Part shown: in pieces, positions 1-7,657 of the stretch
How positions within the stretch are numbered: the stretch's first letter is position 1
How the letters are laid out: each line of letters begins with the position of its first letter
From: an uncultured Thalassolituus sp.
GTDB lineage: Bacteria > Pseudomonadota > Gammaproteobacteria > Pseudomonadales > Oceanobacteraceae
DNA: 12,225 nt
NCBI GenBank assembly: GCA_913054055.1
Contig: CAJXIT010000067.1
Span: 1-12,225, forward strand
Direction: 5' to 3'
Translations under genes and position numbers: made by a program
Notes under the pieces: model-generated
Told to the model about the DNA's origin: nothing
What the model saw: the letters and a program-made list of their open reading frames with translations, nothing else
The model's database searches: none

Positions 1-26
1 ACTGTGCGACGGTTTGCACATCAACT

Positions 27-54
27 AAAAAGGCCAGAAGCTTTGCTTCTGGCC
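27..54 (-). terminator. Rho-independent terminator of the flavin oxidoreductase gene
   Basis: A perfect 10-bp inverted repeat, GGCCAGAAGC at 32-41 and its complement at 45-54, encloses a 3-base loop. Read on the minus strand it is followed by a run of five T (the A run at 27-31). It lies 23 bp beyond the stop codon of the leftward gene at 77-1339, so it should end that transcript. Confidence 0.9.
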
Positions 55-76
55 CTATGTTTGCTCGAATGGTCTA

Positions 77-1339
77 TTAGAATTTTCGACGAAGGGCGCG
101 CCCGGCATCTTTTTTAAGGTGGGCGAATAATGCTTTTCTTGGTGAGAAGTCTTGCTCGGGGGCTTGGCCGTGGGCAATGCGTTCGATTTGGTGATAATAC
201 CAGCCTGCTTGTGCTTGGTTATTTAAAGCTTGAATGGATTTAGAGGAACTGGCTGGGCCCCAAAAACCTTTGCCAATCACCAGTTGGCTTTCGTCGTTGG
301 GCAGAGCATTTAATGCGCCATTAAAAAATTCTTGGGGAAAATCTGGGTTAAGGCATAAAGGTCGGGCGATACCAATGGCATCAATAAGGCCTTCTTCTAG
401 TGCCTCTTCCATAGCTTGTTTGGTTCTAAACCCTCCTGTCACGATGAGTGGCATCTTCGCCACTGCTTTAATGGATTGCGCATATTCTAAAAAGAATGCT
501 TCACGCTGTTTGGTACTTTCACGTACAGGCTGATCTTTAAAGAATTCTAATTGCTCGTAGGTGCCACCAGAGATTTCTAATAAATCTATACCGGCTTCAT
601 TCAGCCATTGCACCACCTGCACACATTCATCGAGAGTAAAGCCACCTTTTTGAAAGTCTGAGCTATTAAGTTTCACGGCCACAGGAAAATCAGGCCCGAC
701 AGCAGCACGCACACTGGCGATAACGTTTAACAATAAGCGTGCACGGTTTTCTAAGCTGCCACCGTATTGGTCGTTGCGTTGATTGGTATTAGGGCTTAAA
801 AATTGGCTGATGAAATAACCATGTGCTGCGTGAATTTCTACTCCGTCAAATCCTGCTTTTTTTAATATGGATGCCGTAGTAGCAAACCGTTGAATCACAT
901 CTTGAATGTCTTCAAGCGTGGCCGCTTTAGGCTTGCCAAAGTTGCCAATCATATTCAGTTGAATATTACTGGCAGATAGGGGCTTTGTGCTGACCATACG
1001 TGGACATTGTCTACCTGGGTGACTGATTTGCGCCCACAGCAGGCTACTGCCTTCATGGGTGGCATCGGCCCATGCTTTTAATTGCTCAAAACCAGATTCG
1101 TCTTCTACTACCACATTGCCTGCACGTTCTAAGTAGCGTTTGTCGACCATGATGTTGCCGCTGATCAATACGCCTGTTTCCCCTTTTGACCAAGTGCGAT
1201 AAAGGGTTTGATGTAGAGTGGTGGCGTGATCATTTTTATCGGCCACGCCTTCTGTCATGGCCCCTTTAATGATTCGATTAGGAATGACCTGGCCGCAAGG
1301 CAGGGTAAGAGGTTGCTGCAGTATAGATGGGGAGGTCAT
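77..1339 (-). CDS. NADH:flavin oxidoreductase, Old Yellow Enzyme family
   Basis: A 420-residue FMN-dependent ene-reductase of the Old Yellow Enzyme family, expected to be cytosolic and to reduce activated C=C bonds (enones, enals, nitro compounds) with NAD(P)H. The N-terminus PNRIIKGAMTEG (20-31) is typical of the first barrel strands. QISHPGRQ (104-111) is conserved. The active-site block EIHAAHGYFISQFLSP (168-183) carries the His-x-x-His pair H170/H173 and the likely proton-donor Tyr175, and is followed by N..DQYGGSLENR (up to 199). FMN-phosphate contacts are suggested by TGGF (301-304) and IGIARPL (322-328). The length fits a single TIM barrel without the C-terminal Fe-S/NAD domains of 2,4-dienoyl-CoA reductase. 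No clear Shine-Dalgarno precedes the ATG, but the N-terminus aligns with the family, so the start is kept. It is monocistronic and divergent from the lipoprotein gene. The substrate cannot be told from the sequence. Confidence 0.92.
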   Translation of the reverse strand: MTSPSILQQPLTLPCGQVIPNRIIKGAMTEGVADKNDHATTLHQTLYRTWSKGETGVLISGNIMVDKRYLERAGNVVVEDESGFEQLKAWADATHEGSSLLWAQISHPGRQCPRMVSTKPLSASNIQLNMIGNFGKPKAATLEDIQDVIQRFATTASILKKAGFDGVEIHAAHGYFISQFLSPNTNQRNDQYGGSLENRARLLLNVIASVRAAVGPDFPVAVKLNSSDFQKGGFTLDECVQVVQWLNEAGIDLLEISGGTYEQLEFFKDQPVRESTKQREAFFLEYAQSIKAVAKMPLIVTGGFRTKQAMEEALEEGLIDAIGIARPLCLNPDFPQEFFNGALNALPNDESQLVIGKGFWGPASSSKSIQALNNQAQAGWYYHQIERIAHGQAPEQDFSPRKALFAHLKKDAGRALRRKF

Positions 1340-1531
1340 GGTAGGTAACTCATTACAATTAGAGTAATTACTTTAAATATGGCCGTTACGTATGTCAATT
1401 GAGGTTTATGACTAAAAGGAGAATTGCTGAGATTTGAAGGCTTAAAGGTTCTCACAATGTGAACAAGTGCCACTGCCATTGGGTAATTGTGTCTATAGTG
1501 ATAATTCGGCCAATAGAAGAGTGAGAGATTC
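1340..1531. promoter_or_regulatory. Divergent intergenic region between the oxidoreductase and lipoprotein genes
   Basis: This 192-bp stretch must hold the promoters of both flanking genes. An 11-base dyad TCACAATGTGA (1452-1462) is a possible operator. Near the oxidoreductase start, ACTC and GAGT arms at 1348-1365 form a looser imperfect repeat in AT-rich DNA. For the rightward gene a GATAAT -10 candidate sits at 1500-1505, with a poor -35 (TTGGGT at 1479-1484, 15-bp spacer). No RNA gene or convincing small coding gene is seen. Confidence 0.4.
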
Positions 1532-2473
1532 ATGAAACAGTTACTAGCTTTAGCTTTATTAGCCCCGTTAGCGGCGTGTATAGATGACAGCGATGATGAA
1601 AACTCAGTTGAAATAACAGGTGAGCTTCCATCATCAGACTTTGCTGCGCCAGCTAATTTGGCCAGAGCAGGTTCTGTGGTTGGATCAGAAAGTCAGGGGG
1701 TGTTCGACGAAGGGCTGTTTGGGGCATTTAGTGTGAGTGGGAATGCTCAGGCAAATTCTGGCACATCCATGCAAAGCCGAGAATTAATTGTGGATGCAGC
1801 CGCTTGTGATGACAGTGGTACGTTGAGTTTGGATGTGAATCAAAGTGCTTTGACCTTTATTTTTTCCGAGTGTGATAATGGAGAGTCCACCATAGATGGC
1901 AATTTAGGATTTACTTTGTCGGGTGACTTACAAACATTTGTTGATAATATTGACGCAGGCATTTTTGATTTTGGATTTAATGCCGATTATCAAGAGATAA
2001 AAATCACGCAAGGCAATGACTTTATTAATATTAACGGCAATATTACGACTGAGTATGCTTTCAGTGCCAGTGATTGGGAATACGATGTATCTTCTCGTTC
2101 ACTTGCTTACAGCGACTCAGATGACCATGACTTTACGTTGCAAAATTTTGATTTTGAAATGGATGGGGATATTGCATCGGCGGCAGGTAGTAGCAATGTT
2201 TCTTGGCAATACGATTACTATGTGACAAATGACGATGGCACATTTCATGTTAAGTCGGATGGGGAAATTGAATTAGAAAATGGCACCAGTGAGTTACGTA
2301 CAGGTATTATTTATATTGAAGGCACGAATGCAATTTTGACCATCAATCTGGATGCTGATGCTGCCCAAGCTGATGATCAAGTGAAGTTCAGTTTAGATTT
2401 AAATAAAGATGATACCGAAGATGCAACTGGGTCTATGTCGCAAGCTACCTTCTATGGCTGGCCTGCTATCTAG
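1532..2473 (+). CDS. Predicted outer-membrane lipoprotein, unknown function
   Basis: A 313-residue protein with a lipoprotein signal peptide: a short Lys-containing N-region, the hydrophobic core LLALALLAPL, and the lipobox LAAC with Cys16 as the lipidated residue. Ile, not Asp, follows the Cys, so sorting to the outer membrane is expected. The mature part begins with a very acidic linker (DDSDDE, 18-23) and continues as an Asp-, Ser- and Gly-rich chain with alternating polar and hydrophobic residues, consistent with a beta-rich fold. Cys92 and Cys114 are the only other cysteines and could form a disulfide. The end is FYGWPAI. A purine-rich ribosome site (GAGAG, 1523-1527) precedes the ATG, and the gene has its own terminator. 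I recognise no family and assign no function. The next gene also encodes an envelope protein, but the terminator between them argues against one transcript. Confidence 0.8.
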   Translation: MKQLLALALLAPLAACIDDSDDENSVEITGELPSSDFAAPANLARAGSVVGSESQGVFDEGLFGAFSVSGNAQANSGTSMQSRELIVDAAACDDSGTLSLDVNQSALTFIFSECDNGESTIDGNLGFTLSGDLQTFVDNIDAGIFDFGFNADYQEIKITQGNDFININGNITTEYAFSASDWEYDVSSRSLAYSDSDDHDFTLQNFDFEMDGDIASAAGSSNVSWQYDYYVTNDDGTFHVKSDGEIELENGTSELRTGIIYIEGTNAILTINLDADAAQADDQVKFSLDLNKDDTEDATGSMSQATFYGWPAI

Positions 2474-2502
2474 TATACAAGTGAATCGCATGATTCGATA
2501 AC

Positions 2503-2529
2503 GGGGCTAATGGCCCCTTTTTTCTTTTT
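2503..2529 (+). terminator. Rho-independent terminator after the lipoprotein gene
   Basis: Stem GGGGC (2503-2507) pairs with GCCCC (2513-2517) across a 5-base loop and is followed by TTTTTTCTTTTT. A second small dyad, GAATC/GATTC at 2483-2496, lies just upstream, between the stop codon and this hairpin. Confidence 0.88.
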
Positions 2530-2573
2530 CATATAACCTAGCTTAATGGAAAAATTTTCAAAGGAATATTCAT

Positions 2574-3161
2574 ATGGCTGGGGTGAAGCCAGTTAGTCGT
2601 TATAAAGCCATAAACACGTTGGCCGCGATGAGGTGTACTTTATTATGTTGCTTGGTTTATATACCTGTTATTCAAGCTCAGGGACATTTTATCGAAACCA
2701 GTGTAGGTGTTGGGTTTCACAGTATCGATTTAGGAGAGACAGAGGCGATCTCCACTACAGAATATTTAAGTCTTTCCACAGGGATAGAATTGAAACATAC
2801 CTTAAATTTAGCAGGCAGCTTTCGAATATGGAGTACGGAAGAGGAAAGCAATCAAAATAATACTAGTCATGTATTATTTCATGATTTTCACTTTACTGGA
2901 GTAAGTGTGGGGGTGGATGCTCAATTATTTATTCCCTCACTGGCTCAAGGCCCATATATCAAAGCAGGGCGTCATTGCTGGGCTGCTAATGTGAGTGAAG
3001 TATTTAACATATGGGATGGCAATGGATGCTCCAATCTAGTGGGGGGTGGGGTTTTATGGAAAAATGGTAACGCCGAAAGAGGTGCGTTTTTTACAGAAGT
3101 ATTATTAACTCGGTTTAAATACGTCAACACCTGGATGATGGCGTTTGGTTACCATTATTAG
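2574..3161 (+). CDS. Small predicted outer-membrane beta-barrel protein
   Basis: A 195-residue protein. After a basic N-region (residues 1-20) a hydrophobic stretch CTLLCCLVYIPVIQA ends at a plausible signal peptidase I site after Ala35. The mature chain of about 160 residues shows repeated alternating strands, e.g. FIETSVGVGFHS, YLSLSTGIEL, TGVSVGVDAQLFI and GPYIKAGRHCW. It ends in the aromatic pattern MMAFGYHY, like the C-terminal beta-signal of outer-membrane barrels. The size fits an 8-stranded OmpA/OmpW-like barrel. Cys134 and Cys152 flank a probable external loop and could pair. AAGGA at 2561-2565, 8 bp before the ATG, supports this start over the internal Met19, even though it gives a long N-region. 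The role could be structural, adhesive or porin-like; no specific family was recognised. Confidence 0.72.
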   Translation: MAGVKPVSRYKAINTLAAMRCTLLCCLVYIPVIQAQGHFIETSVGVGFHSIDLGETEAISTTEYLSLSTGIELKHTLNLAGSFRIWSTEEESNQNNTSHVLFHDFHFTGVSVGVDAQLFIPSLAQGPYIKAGRHCWAANVSEVFNIWDGNGCSNLVGGGVLWKNGNAERGAFFTEVLLTRFKYVNTWMMAFGYHY

Positions 3162-3209
3162 TTAATATTGAATTCAAATTCTTCAATAACCCCTGCCTAT
3201 TATTCGTTT

Positions 3210-3237
3210 TTGCAAGCCATGCTTGATTGTCTAAACT
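3210..3237 (+). promoter_or_regulatory. Possible sigma-70 promoter of the chemoreceptor gene
   Basis: TTGCAA (3210-3215) and TAAACT (3232-3237) are separated by 16 bp. Transcription from here would start almost at the annotated ATG (3244). No clear sigma-28 flagellar-type promoter was seen in the 82-bp gap. The match is modest and could be chance in AT-rich DNA. Confidence 0.3.
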
Positions 3238-3243
3238 TAGGTA

Positions 3244-5397
3244 ATGAGTTCACCTAATCCTTTATTTTATCTGTCTTTTCGCCCTGCCATGGCGCTCATG
3301 TCGAGGCTAAGATTTCCTTGGAAGTTTGGCTTGGTCATTAGTTTGTTTACGCTGCCCTTATTGGTATTAGGGGTGGGTTTAATCAGTGAGTTGCGTTCAC
3401 AAACCCATCATATTGATAACGAGGTGCATGGATTAGAAAGCATTAAGGCCGTTTATGAGCTGATTCAAAAAGCTGAGCGTTATCGTGATTTGGCTGCCCA
3501 AATATCAAATGATCAAGACGTCACTTTATTGGACAAGGTTGCCCAAGCTAAAAAACGAGTTGAAACTGAGCAAGTTGAATTAAAGGTATTACTTGATCAC
3601 TTTGAAAGTGATTTTCTGACCAGGCGCTATGAAGCACTCATAAGGTTGTGGGCAAGTGTGCATAAAGGCACCGCTAGTATGCGCAGTGTTAAATCCCAGT
3701 ATGATCATTACGATACGTTTGTAGCCTCCTGCCGAGATATCATTAAAGATATTGCCAATACGAGTAAGTTGGTATTGGACCCCGAAATAGAAAGCTTCAT
3801 TCTTATTAATATTCTAATTGAGCAGTTGCCGGTCATTACTAAAAGCATGGGCCTTGGGCGAGCTATGGGGTCATTGGCGTTAAATAGCGGGTATATTAAT
3901 AGTGAAATGTATGACGTGTTAGACGAAGTGTATTTAGGGTTAGAACACGACTTTGATGCTTTGGTTGCAAGTTTAGCTTACAGCGCTGAGAGTAACCCTG
4001 ATCTGCTGGAACCCATTGATCAGTATATTGCAAGCGGCGTTAATTCCGTTCAAGAAATGAAATTTTACATGTCTGAAAACACCATTGAGTCAGAGCAGTT
4101 AACCTTGCCTTGGGATGAATATTTTGACGCGAGTAGTGTGTATATAAATAATGTTTATACTCTTATCTTTGAAACCATCCCCTTCACTGAAAACTTATTA
4201 GAACAACGCCGTTCAGTATTAATGAAAAACTTTATTGTCATCTCTGTCAGTACATTTATTTTATTAATGATTATTTTCTACTTGTTTGCTGGTATGTATT
4301 TTTCCATTACAAATACAGTGAAGCAGTTTAGGCAAGATGCATTGATGGCCACAAAAGGGGACTTAACAGTGGTCATGAGTGAATCAAGCCAAGATGAATT
4401 AAGTGAGTTATCAAAAGCATTTAATCACATGATTCGAAATATCCAGGAGGTGGTGATACTTGTAAAAGGTACTGCGGATGACGTGGTGAGCTTATCCCAT
4501 ACTTTAGGGGATACGGCTCAGGTGAGTCGCCAAGCTATTACAGCACAAAAAGAAGACATTCATGAACTAACAGATGAAATTAATAATGTTGCTAAATCAA
4601 CAGAAGAGGTTGTAGAGCAAACTCAGCATAATATGAAAGAAGCCGATGTTATTCATGAAAAATCTTTAAAGAGTGTTACCTCACTTGAACAGGCCTTGAA
4701 TGATATTCAAAACTTGGTTAATGGCATTGCAAATTCCAGTGAGAAAATCGCTCAGCTTGATCAGACTGGCCAAGACATTGAAGATGTATTACTAGGGATT
4801 AAAACCATTGCCGATCAAACTAATTTGTTAGCATTAAACGCGGCTATAGAAGCCGCTAGAGCAGGAGAGCAAGGCCGAGGGTTTGCTGTGGTCGCTGATG
4901 AAGTGCGTAACCTGGCTTCTAATACGGTTAAAAGTACAGAAGAAATTGGGGGGAAAATTGATAATTTAGGACGCAGTATTCGTGAGGTCATCACCTCAAT
5001 GGAAGATAATCAAAAGGCAGCCAAGCGCACCTTACAATCTAGTGATGAAGTAACGGATTCTTTGAAAGAAATTAAACTGGCTTCTGAAGATATAGGAAAA
5101 AGCAGCACCGATATTGCACATAGTTCTCAGGTTCAAAATGATATGACGGTACGGGCCAATCACCATATTCAAACCATTAATGAATCGGTTGTGCAATCTA
5201 CGGAGGTAGTGGGTAATGTTGTCAGTGTTACCACAGAACTTAACAGCCTTACTCATCAGTTAAGTGTTTTGGTGAAGCGCTTTAAAGTTGATGAACATTC
5301 AGATGTCGAAATTGAGCCGTTACCGCAACAGGTTGGAGCTGAGACCCTGTCGTCAGAAAAGCCTCCTGAAGGTGATGACAATGTCGACTTATTTTAG
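3244..5397 (+). CDS. Methyl-accepting chemotaxis protein
   Basis: A 717-residue transmembrane chemoreceptor. It has a cytoplasmic N-terminus with basic residues, TM1 at about 28-50, a periplasmic sensing region at about 51-327, TM2 at about 328-353, a HAMP segment at about 354-407 and a long coiled-coil signalling domain. The conserved hairpin tip, IADQTNLLALNAAIEAARAG followed by EQGRGFAVVADEVRNLA, occupies 522-558; it contacts CheA and CheW. The periplasmic region is about 277 residues and looks all-helical, with a possible two-part layout (SMGLGRAMGSLAL near 201-213 begins the second half). It resembles helical-bundle sensors rather than a PAS/Cache fold, so its ligand is unknown. The C-terminus is an acidic tail ending DNVDLF, not a CheR-binding NWETF-type pentapeptide. 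The ribosome site is poor (TAGG only a few bases from the ATG). Met16 and Met19 are alternative starts without better sites. Confidence 0.93.
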   Translation: MSSPNPLFYLSFRPAMALMSRLRFPWKFGLVISLFTLPLLVLGVGLISELRSQTHHIDNEVHGLESIKAVYELIQKAERYRDLAAQISNDQDVTLLDKVAQAKKRVETEQVELKVLLDHFESDFLTRRYEALIRLWASVHKGTASMRSVKSQYDHYDTFVASCRDIIKDIANTSKLVLDPEIESFILINILIEQLPVITKSMGLGRAMGSLALNSGYINSEMYDVLDEVYLGLEHDFDALVASLAYSAESNPDLLEPIDQYIASGVNSVQEMKFYMSENTIESEQLTLPWDEYFDASSVYINNVYTLIFETIPFTENLLEQRRSVLMKNFIVISVSTFILLMIIFYLFAGMYFSITNTVKQFRQDALMATKGDLTVVMSESSQDELSELSKAFNHMIRNIQEVVILVKGTADDVVSLSHTLGDTAQVSRQAITAQKEDIHELTDEINNVAKSTEEVVEQTQHNMKEADVIHEKSLKSVTSLEQALNDIQNLVNGIANSSEKIAQLDQTGQDIEDVLLGIKTIADQTNLLALNAAIEAARAGEQGRGFAVVADEVRNLASNTVKSTEEIGGKIDNLGRSIREVITSMEDNQKAAKRTLQSSDEVTDSLKEIKLASEDIGKSSTDIAHSSQVQNDMTVRANHHIQTINESVVQSTEVVGNVVSVTTELNSLTHQLSVLVKRFKVDEHSDVEIEPLPQQVGAETLSSEKPPEGDDNVDLF

Positions 5398-5439
5398 CGA
5401 CTTCGGCTAATTTCAAATTAAGATGGCAATCAAAACCGT

Positions 5440-6363
5440 TTATTTTTTTGTACTCGTCATATCTTCAATCACCCTCATTAACCTTTCTAATAACCATTGA
5501 TGTGCAGGGTCATGATCCATGGCTTTAGACCACATAAGGTAGATAGGTATAGGCGGTAAGTCGATTGGAAAATCGTAAATAGCGAGTCCAAATCCTTCCG
5601 CGTATCGCGTAGCCAATTGCTTAGGAACGGTGGCAATGTAATTACTTTTTGCTACAGCGGCTAATAAACTTATATATTGAGTCACTTGAACGCCTACTTT
5701 TCGCTCTTTCATTTTCGACGTTCCAATAATTTTATCCAGCGGTAATAGGCGACCCCTATTTGGCAATACGGCATGGGTGGCATTAAAGAAGTCTTTGATA
5801 CTCACAGAGTGTTTAATGGTGGGGTGATTCTTCCTAGCAACCACGGTTAGGGTTTCTTCTGTGACTACCTGACAGTTTATTCTTTCATCCTTGATTGGAA
5901 AGACATCCAACATGACATCAGATTGAGCTTGAATGAGTTGTTTAGCTGAGCCTTCAAATATTGGTTGTAGGTTAAGTCGAATTTGAAACGCATCTTGTTC
6001 AATGGATTCTATGAGTTGGGGCAAAATAACGAATTCAAAATAATCACCACTTAATAATCGAAAGCTATGGGGTTGTGCTTGGGGATCAAACCCTTTTTGA
6101 ACGCTTAGACTCTGTCGAAGTTGAGACAGGGCCATTTTGACTTCTTGATATAGGACTTCAGCTTTTGGTGTTGGGATAAGTCCCTTGCTACTGCGTACAA
6201 ATAAAGGGTCATTTAATGTATCTCTTAACCTTTGAACGGCGGCACTCATGGCGGGTTGGCTCATGGCCAAGTTCTCTGCTGCTTTAGAGTATTGGCGGGT
6301 CTCCATTACTGCTTCAAAAATGGGCAGTAAATTCAGATCAATGGAGCGTAAATTTAGCTTCAT
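5440..6363 (-). CDS. LysR-type transcriptional regulator
   Basis: A 307-residue LysR-family regulator. The winged helix-turn-helix lies at about 8-67: DLNLLPIFEAV, then YSKAAENLAMSQPAMSAAVQRLRD as the recognition part, then DPLFVRSSKGLIPTPKA. A linker helix follows, and from about 97 onward a type 2 periplasmic-binding-protein-like effector domain. The N-terminus (RSIDLNLLPIFEAV) is of the NodD/LeuO-like kind. The gene is convergent with the chemoreceptor gene (42-bp gap) and divergent from the di-iron hydroxylase gene (94-bp gap). By the usual LysR layout it most likely controls the hydroxylase-rubredoxin unit and itself. The effector is unknown. No strong Shine-Dalgarno is visible before the ATG. 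Confidence 0.92.
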   Translation of the reverse strand: MKLNLRSIDLNLLPIFEAVMETRQYSKAAENLAMSQPAMSAAVQRLRDTLNDPLFVRSSKGLIPTPKAEVLYQEVKMALSQLRQSLSVQKGFDPQAQPHSFRLLSGDYFEFVILPQLIESIEQDAFQIRLNLQPIFEGSAKQLIQAQSDVMLDVFPIKDERINCQVVTEETLTVVARKNHPTIKHSVSIKDFFNATHAVLPNRGRLLPLDKIIGTSKMKERKVGVQVTQYISLLAAVAKSNYIATVPKQLATRYAEGFGLAIYDFPIDLPPIPIYLMWSKAMDHDPAHQWLLERLMRVIEDMTSTKK

Positions 6364-6457
6364 GGAAGTTGCTTATTTGTAATATCGAATATCAATATAA
6401 AGTATTCTGACCTAATGTGTCATCACCTATTCATAATAATTTTAACGAGGTGGTGCA
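6364..6457. promoter_or_regulatory. Divergent control region between the LysR and hydroxylase genes
   Basis: A 94-bp gap with an AT-rich core. AATATC is repeated at 6381-6386 and 6388-6393, followed by AATATA at 6394-6399, so LysR-type T-N11-A boxes can be drawn here but none stands out. GAGGTGG (6447-6453) is the ribosome site of the hydroxylase gene, 4 bp before its ATG. No promoter has both a good -35 and a good -10. Confidence 0.4.
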
Positions 6458-7327
6458 ATGGAAGACTTATTAAAAGTAGCGGTGATCATTTTCATCATGG
6501 CTGCTGCCGCTTGGGAGTTTGCTGTTGGTCGTGGCCGTGATGGCAGGCGAACTAAAAAAGATTGGCAAATGGCCATTTTAGCCACATTTATGATGGCGGT
6601 TGTGCAGCGACCGATTCTGGCTATTGCCGTCAGTGTACTTCTTTCCGGTATTTTTCCATCCAGTGCTGGCAGCCTTGCATGGCTGCAACAAGAATATTTT
6701 TGGGCGGCTTTGATTGCGTACTTTTGTATTGAAGAGTTTTTGCATGGGGGCTCCCATTACTTCTCTCATATGAAGCGACCTAAAAATAAAGCCCTTCAAT
6801 GGATTCAAGCCTTCTATAAAATGAGTCACCGTCCTCATCATTTATCTGGTGGGCCGGATAATAAAGGTCAAGTGACGGTATTGCAGACGTTTATTAATGG
6901 TTGGGCTTGGTGGTTTATATTACCGAATTTCTGGTTCCAAATTACGTGCCTGTATTTGGGTCTAACTGAGGTGTTTATCATTGCCACGGTATTCAAAGGT
7001 TTGTGGGCGGCGCATACCCATGTGAATTGGAATTACGATTTGTATTTTTTGAATCATAAAAATAAATGGGTGCGTAATATCATGTGGGGGCTATGTCATA
7101 TTATTACCTTTCCAACCCAGCATCATCAGCATCATTCTCGTGGTAAAAACTCGGCGAAAAATGTAACCGCGACATTGGCGATTTATGATTGGCTGATTTT
7201 TAAAACAATGGCCATCGAAACCAGTAAACCGGAGATATATGGCTGGCGTCAGTCTGAAGATGAAGCTAATAGTGTATTCAAGCGTTACTTCAATACCAAT
7301 GTGAAAAAATACATGCCGGGTCGCTAA
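6458..7327 (+). CDS. Membrane di-iron fatty acid hydroxylase / sterol desaturase-family protein
   Basis: A 289-residue integral membrane protein of the fatty acid hydroxylase superfamily, which uses O2 and a di-iron centre held by histidines to hydroxylate or desaturate lipids. The histidine boxes are visible in order: HGGSH (96-100, with H104 nearby), HRPHH (124-128), HTH (186-188) and HHQHH (222-226). Hydrophobic segments lie at about 4-22, 38-65, 76-95 and 145-185, placing the boxes on one (cytoplasmic) face as in the family. The C-terminal tail YDWLIFKT to YMPGR is soluble. A rubredoxin gene follows after 37 bp without a terminator, which suggests the electron donor. A LysR gene is divergent. 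The substrate cannot be read from the sequence: sterol, carotenoid, fatty acyl or ether-lipid head groups are all known for this superfamily. Confidence 0.9.
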   Translation: MEDLLKVAVIIFIMAAAAWEFAVGRGRDGRRTKKDWQMAILATFMMAVVQRPILAIAVSVLLSGIFPSSAGSLAWLQQEYFWAALIAYFCIEEFLHGGSHYFSHMKRPKNKALQWIQAFYKMSHRPHHLSGGPDNKGQVTVLQTFINGWAWWFILPNFWFQITCLYLGLTEVFIIATVFKGLWAAHTHVNWNYDLYFLNHKNKWVRNIMWGLCHIITFPTQHHQHHSRGKNSAKNVTATLAIYDWLIFKTMAIETSKPEIYGWRQSEDEANSVFKRYFNTNVKKYMPGR

Positions 7328-7364
7328 TGGGTTTCTTCAAAATTTTAAGCAGTAGGAGATTTGT

Positions 7365-7529
7365 ATGAAAATTTGGGAATGTATTGTGTGCGGCATTGTG
7401 TACGATGAAGCAAAAGGTTGGCCGGATGAAGGCATTGATCCAGGCACAAAATGGGAAGACGTGCCCAGCGATTGGTTATGCCCTGATTGTGGTGTAGGTA
7501 AAGATGAGTTTGAAATGGTGGCGATTTAA
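7365..7529 (+). CDS. Rubredoxin
   Basis: A 54-residue one-iron electron carrier, expected in the cytosol. Both metal-binding knuckles are present: CIVCG (Cys6, Cys9) and CPDCG (Cys39, Cys42), which bind one iron as Fe(Cys)4. The family's conserved core YDEAKGWPDEGIDPGT and the stretch WEDVPSDWLCP lie between them, and VGKDEFE follows. The length is standard for a single-domain rubredoxin. TAGGAG at 7353-7358 sits 6 bp before the ATG. It follows the membrane hydroxylase gene at 37 bp on the same strand and is closed by the terminator at 7603, so the two genes are probably co-transcribed. Rubredoxins deliver electrons to AlkB-type membrane di-iron hydroxylases; a similar role with its neighbour is an inference. 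Confidence 0.96.
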   Translation: MKIWECIVCGIVYDEAKGWPDEGIDPGTKWEDVPSDWLCPDCGVGKDEFEMVAI

Positions 7530-7602
7530 TTTCTGGCCATTTAAGGATTTGAATCCTGAAGCTTAGGCTGTACGGCATGCATTTCAATGATTCAGTCGGC
7601 AT

Positions 7603-7633
7603 AAAAAACCGCTGCGTTTCCGCAGCGGTTTTT
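7603..7633. terminator. Bidirectional terminator between rubredoxin and the ilvC relic
   Basis: Perfect stem CCGCTGCG (7609-7616) and CGCAGCGG (7621-7628) with loop TTTC, flanked by six A on the left and five T on the right, so it can act on both strands. It closes the hydroxylase-rubredoxin transcript. It also lies 24 bp past the stop codon of the decayed ilvC 3' end, so it may once have served that gene. A smaller dyad, AGGATT-TG-AATCCT, lies upstream at 7544-7557. Confidence 0.92.
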
Positions 7634-7657
7634 CGAATCGTTATTGCTAACTAATAA

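Noticed and set aside
1336..1533. A 65-codon leftward open frame filling the gap before the oxidoreductase gene, with an ATGA overlap
   Set aside because: It has no ribosome site or recognisable protein features, would start inside the lipoprotein start region, and occupies what must be a divergent promoter region.
5394..5410. TTAGC/GCTAA hairpin at the chemoreceptor stop codon as a terminator
   Set aside because: Only 5 AT-rich base pairs with a 7-base loop and no proper T run follow, so it is too weak to call.
7345..7602. An 85-codon leftward open frame opposite the rubredoxin gene
   Set aside because: The opposite strand encodes a rubredoxin with all four cysteines, so this frame is an antisense shadow.
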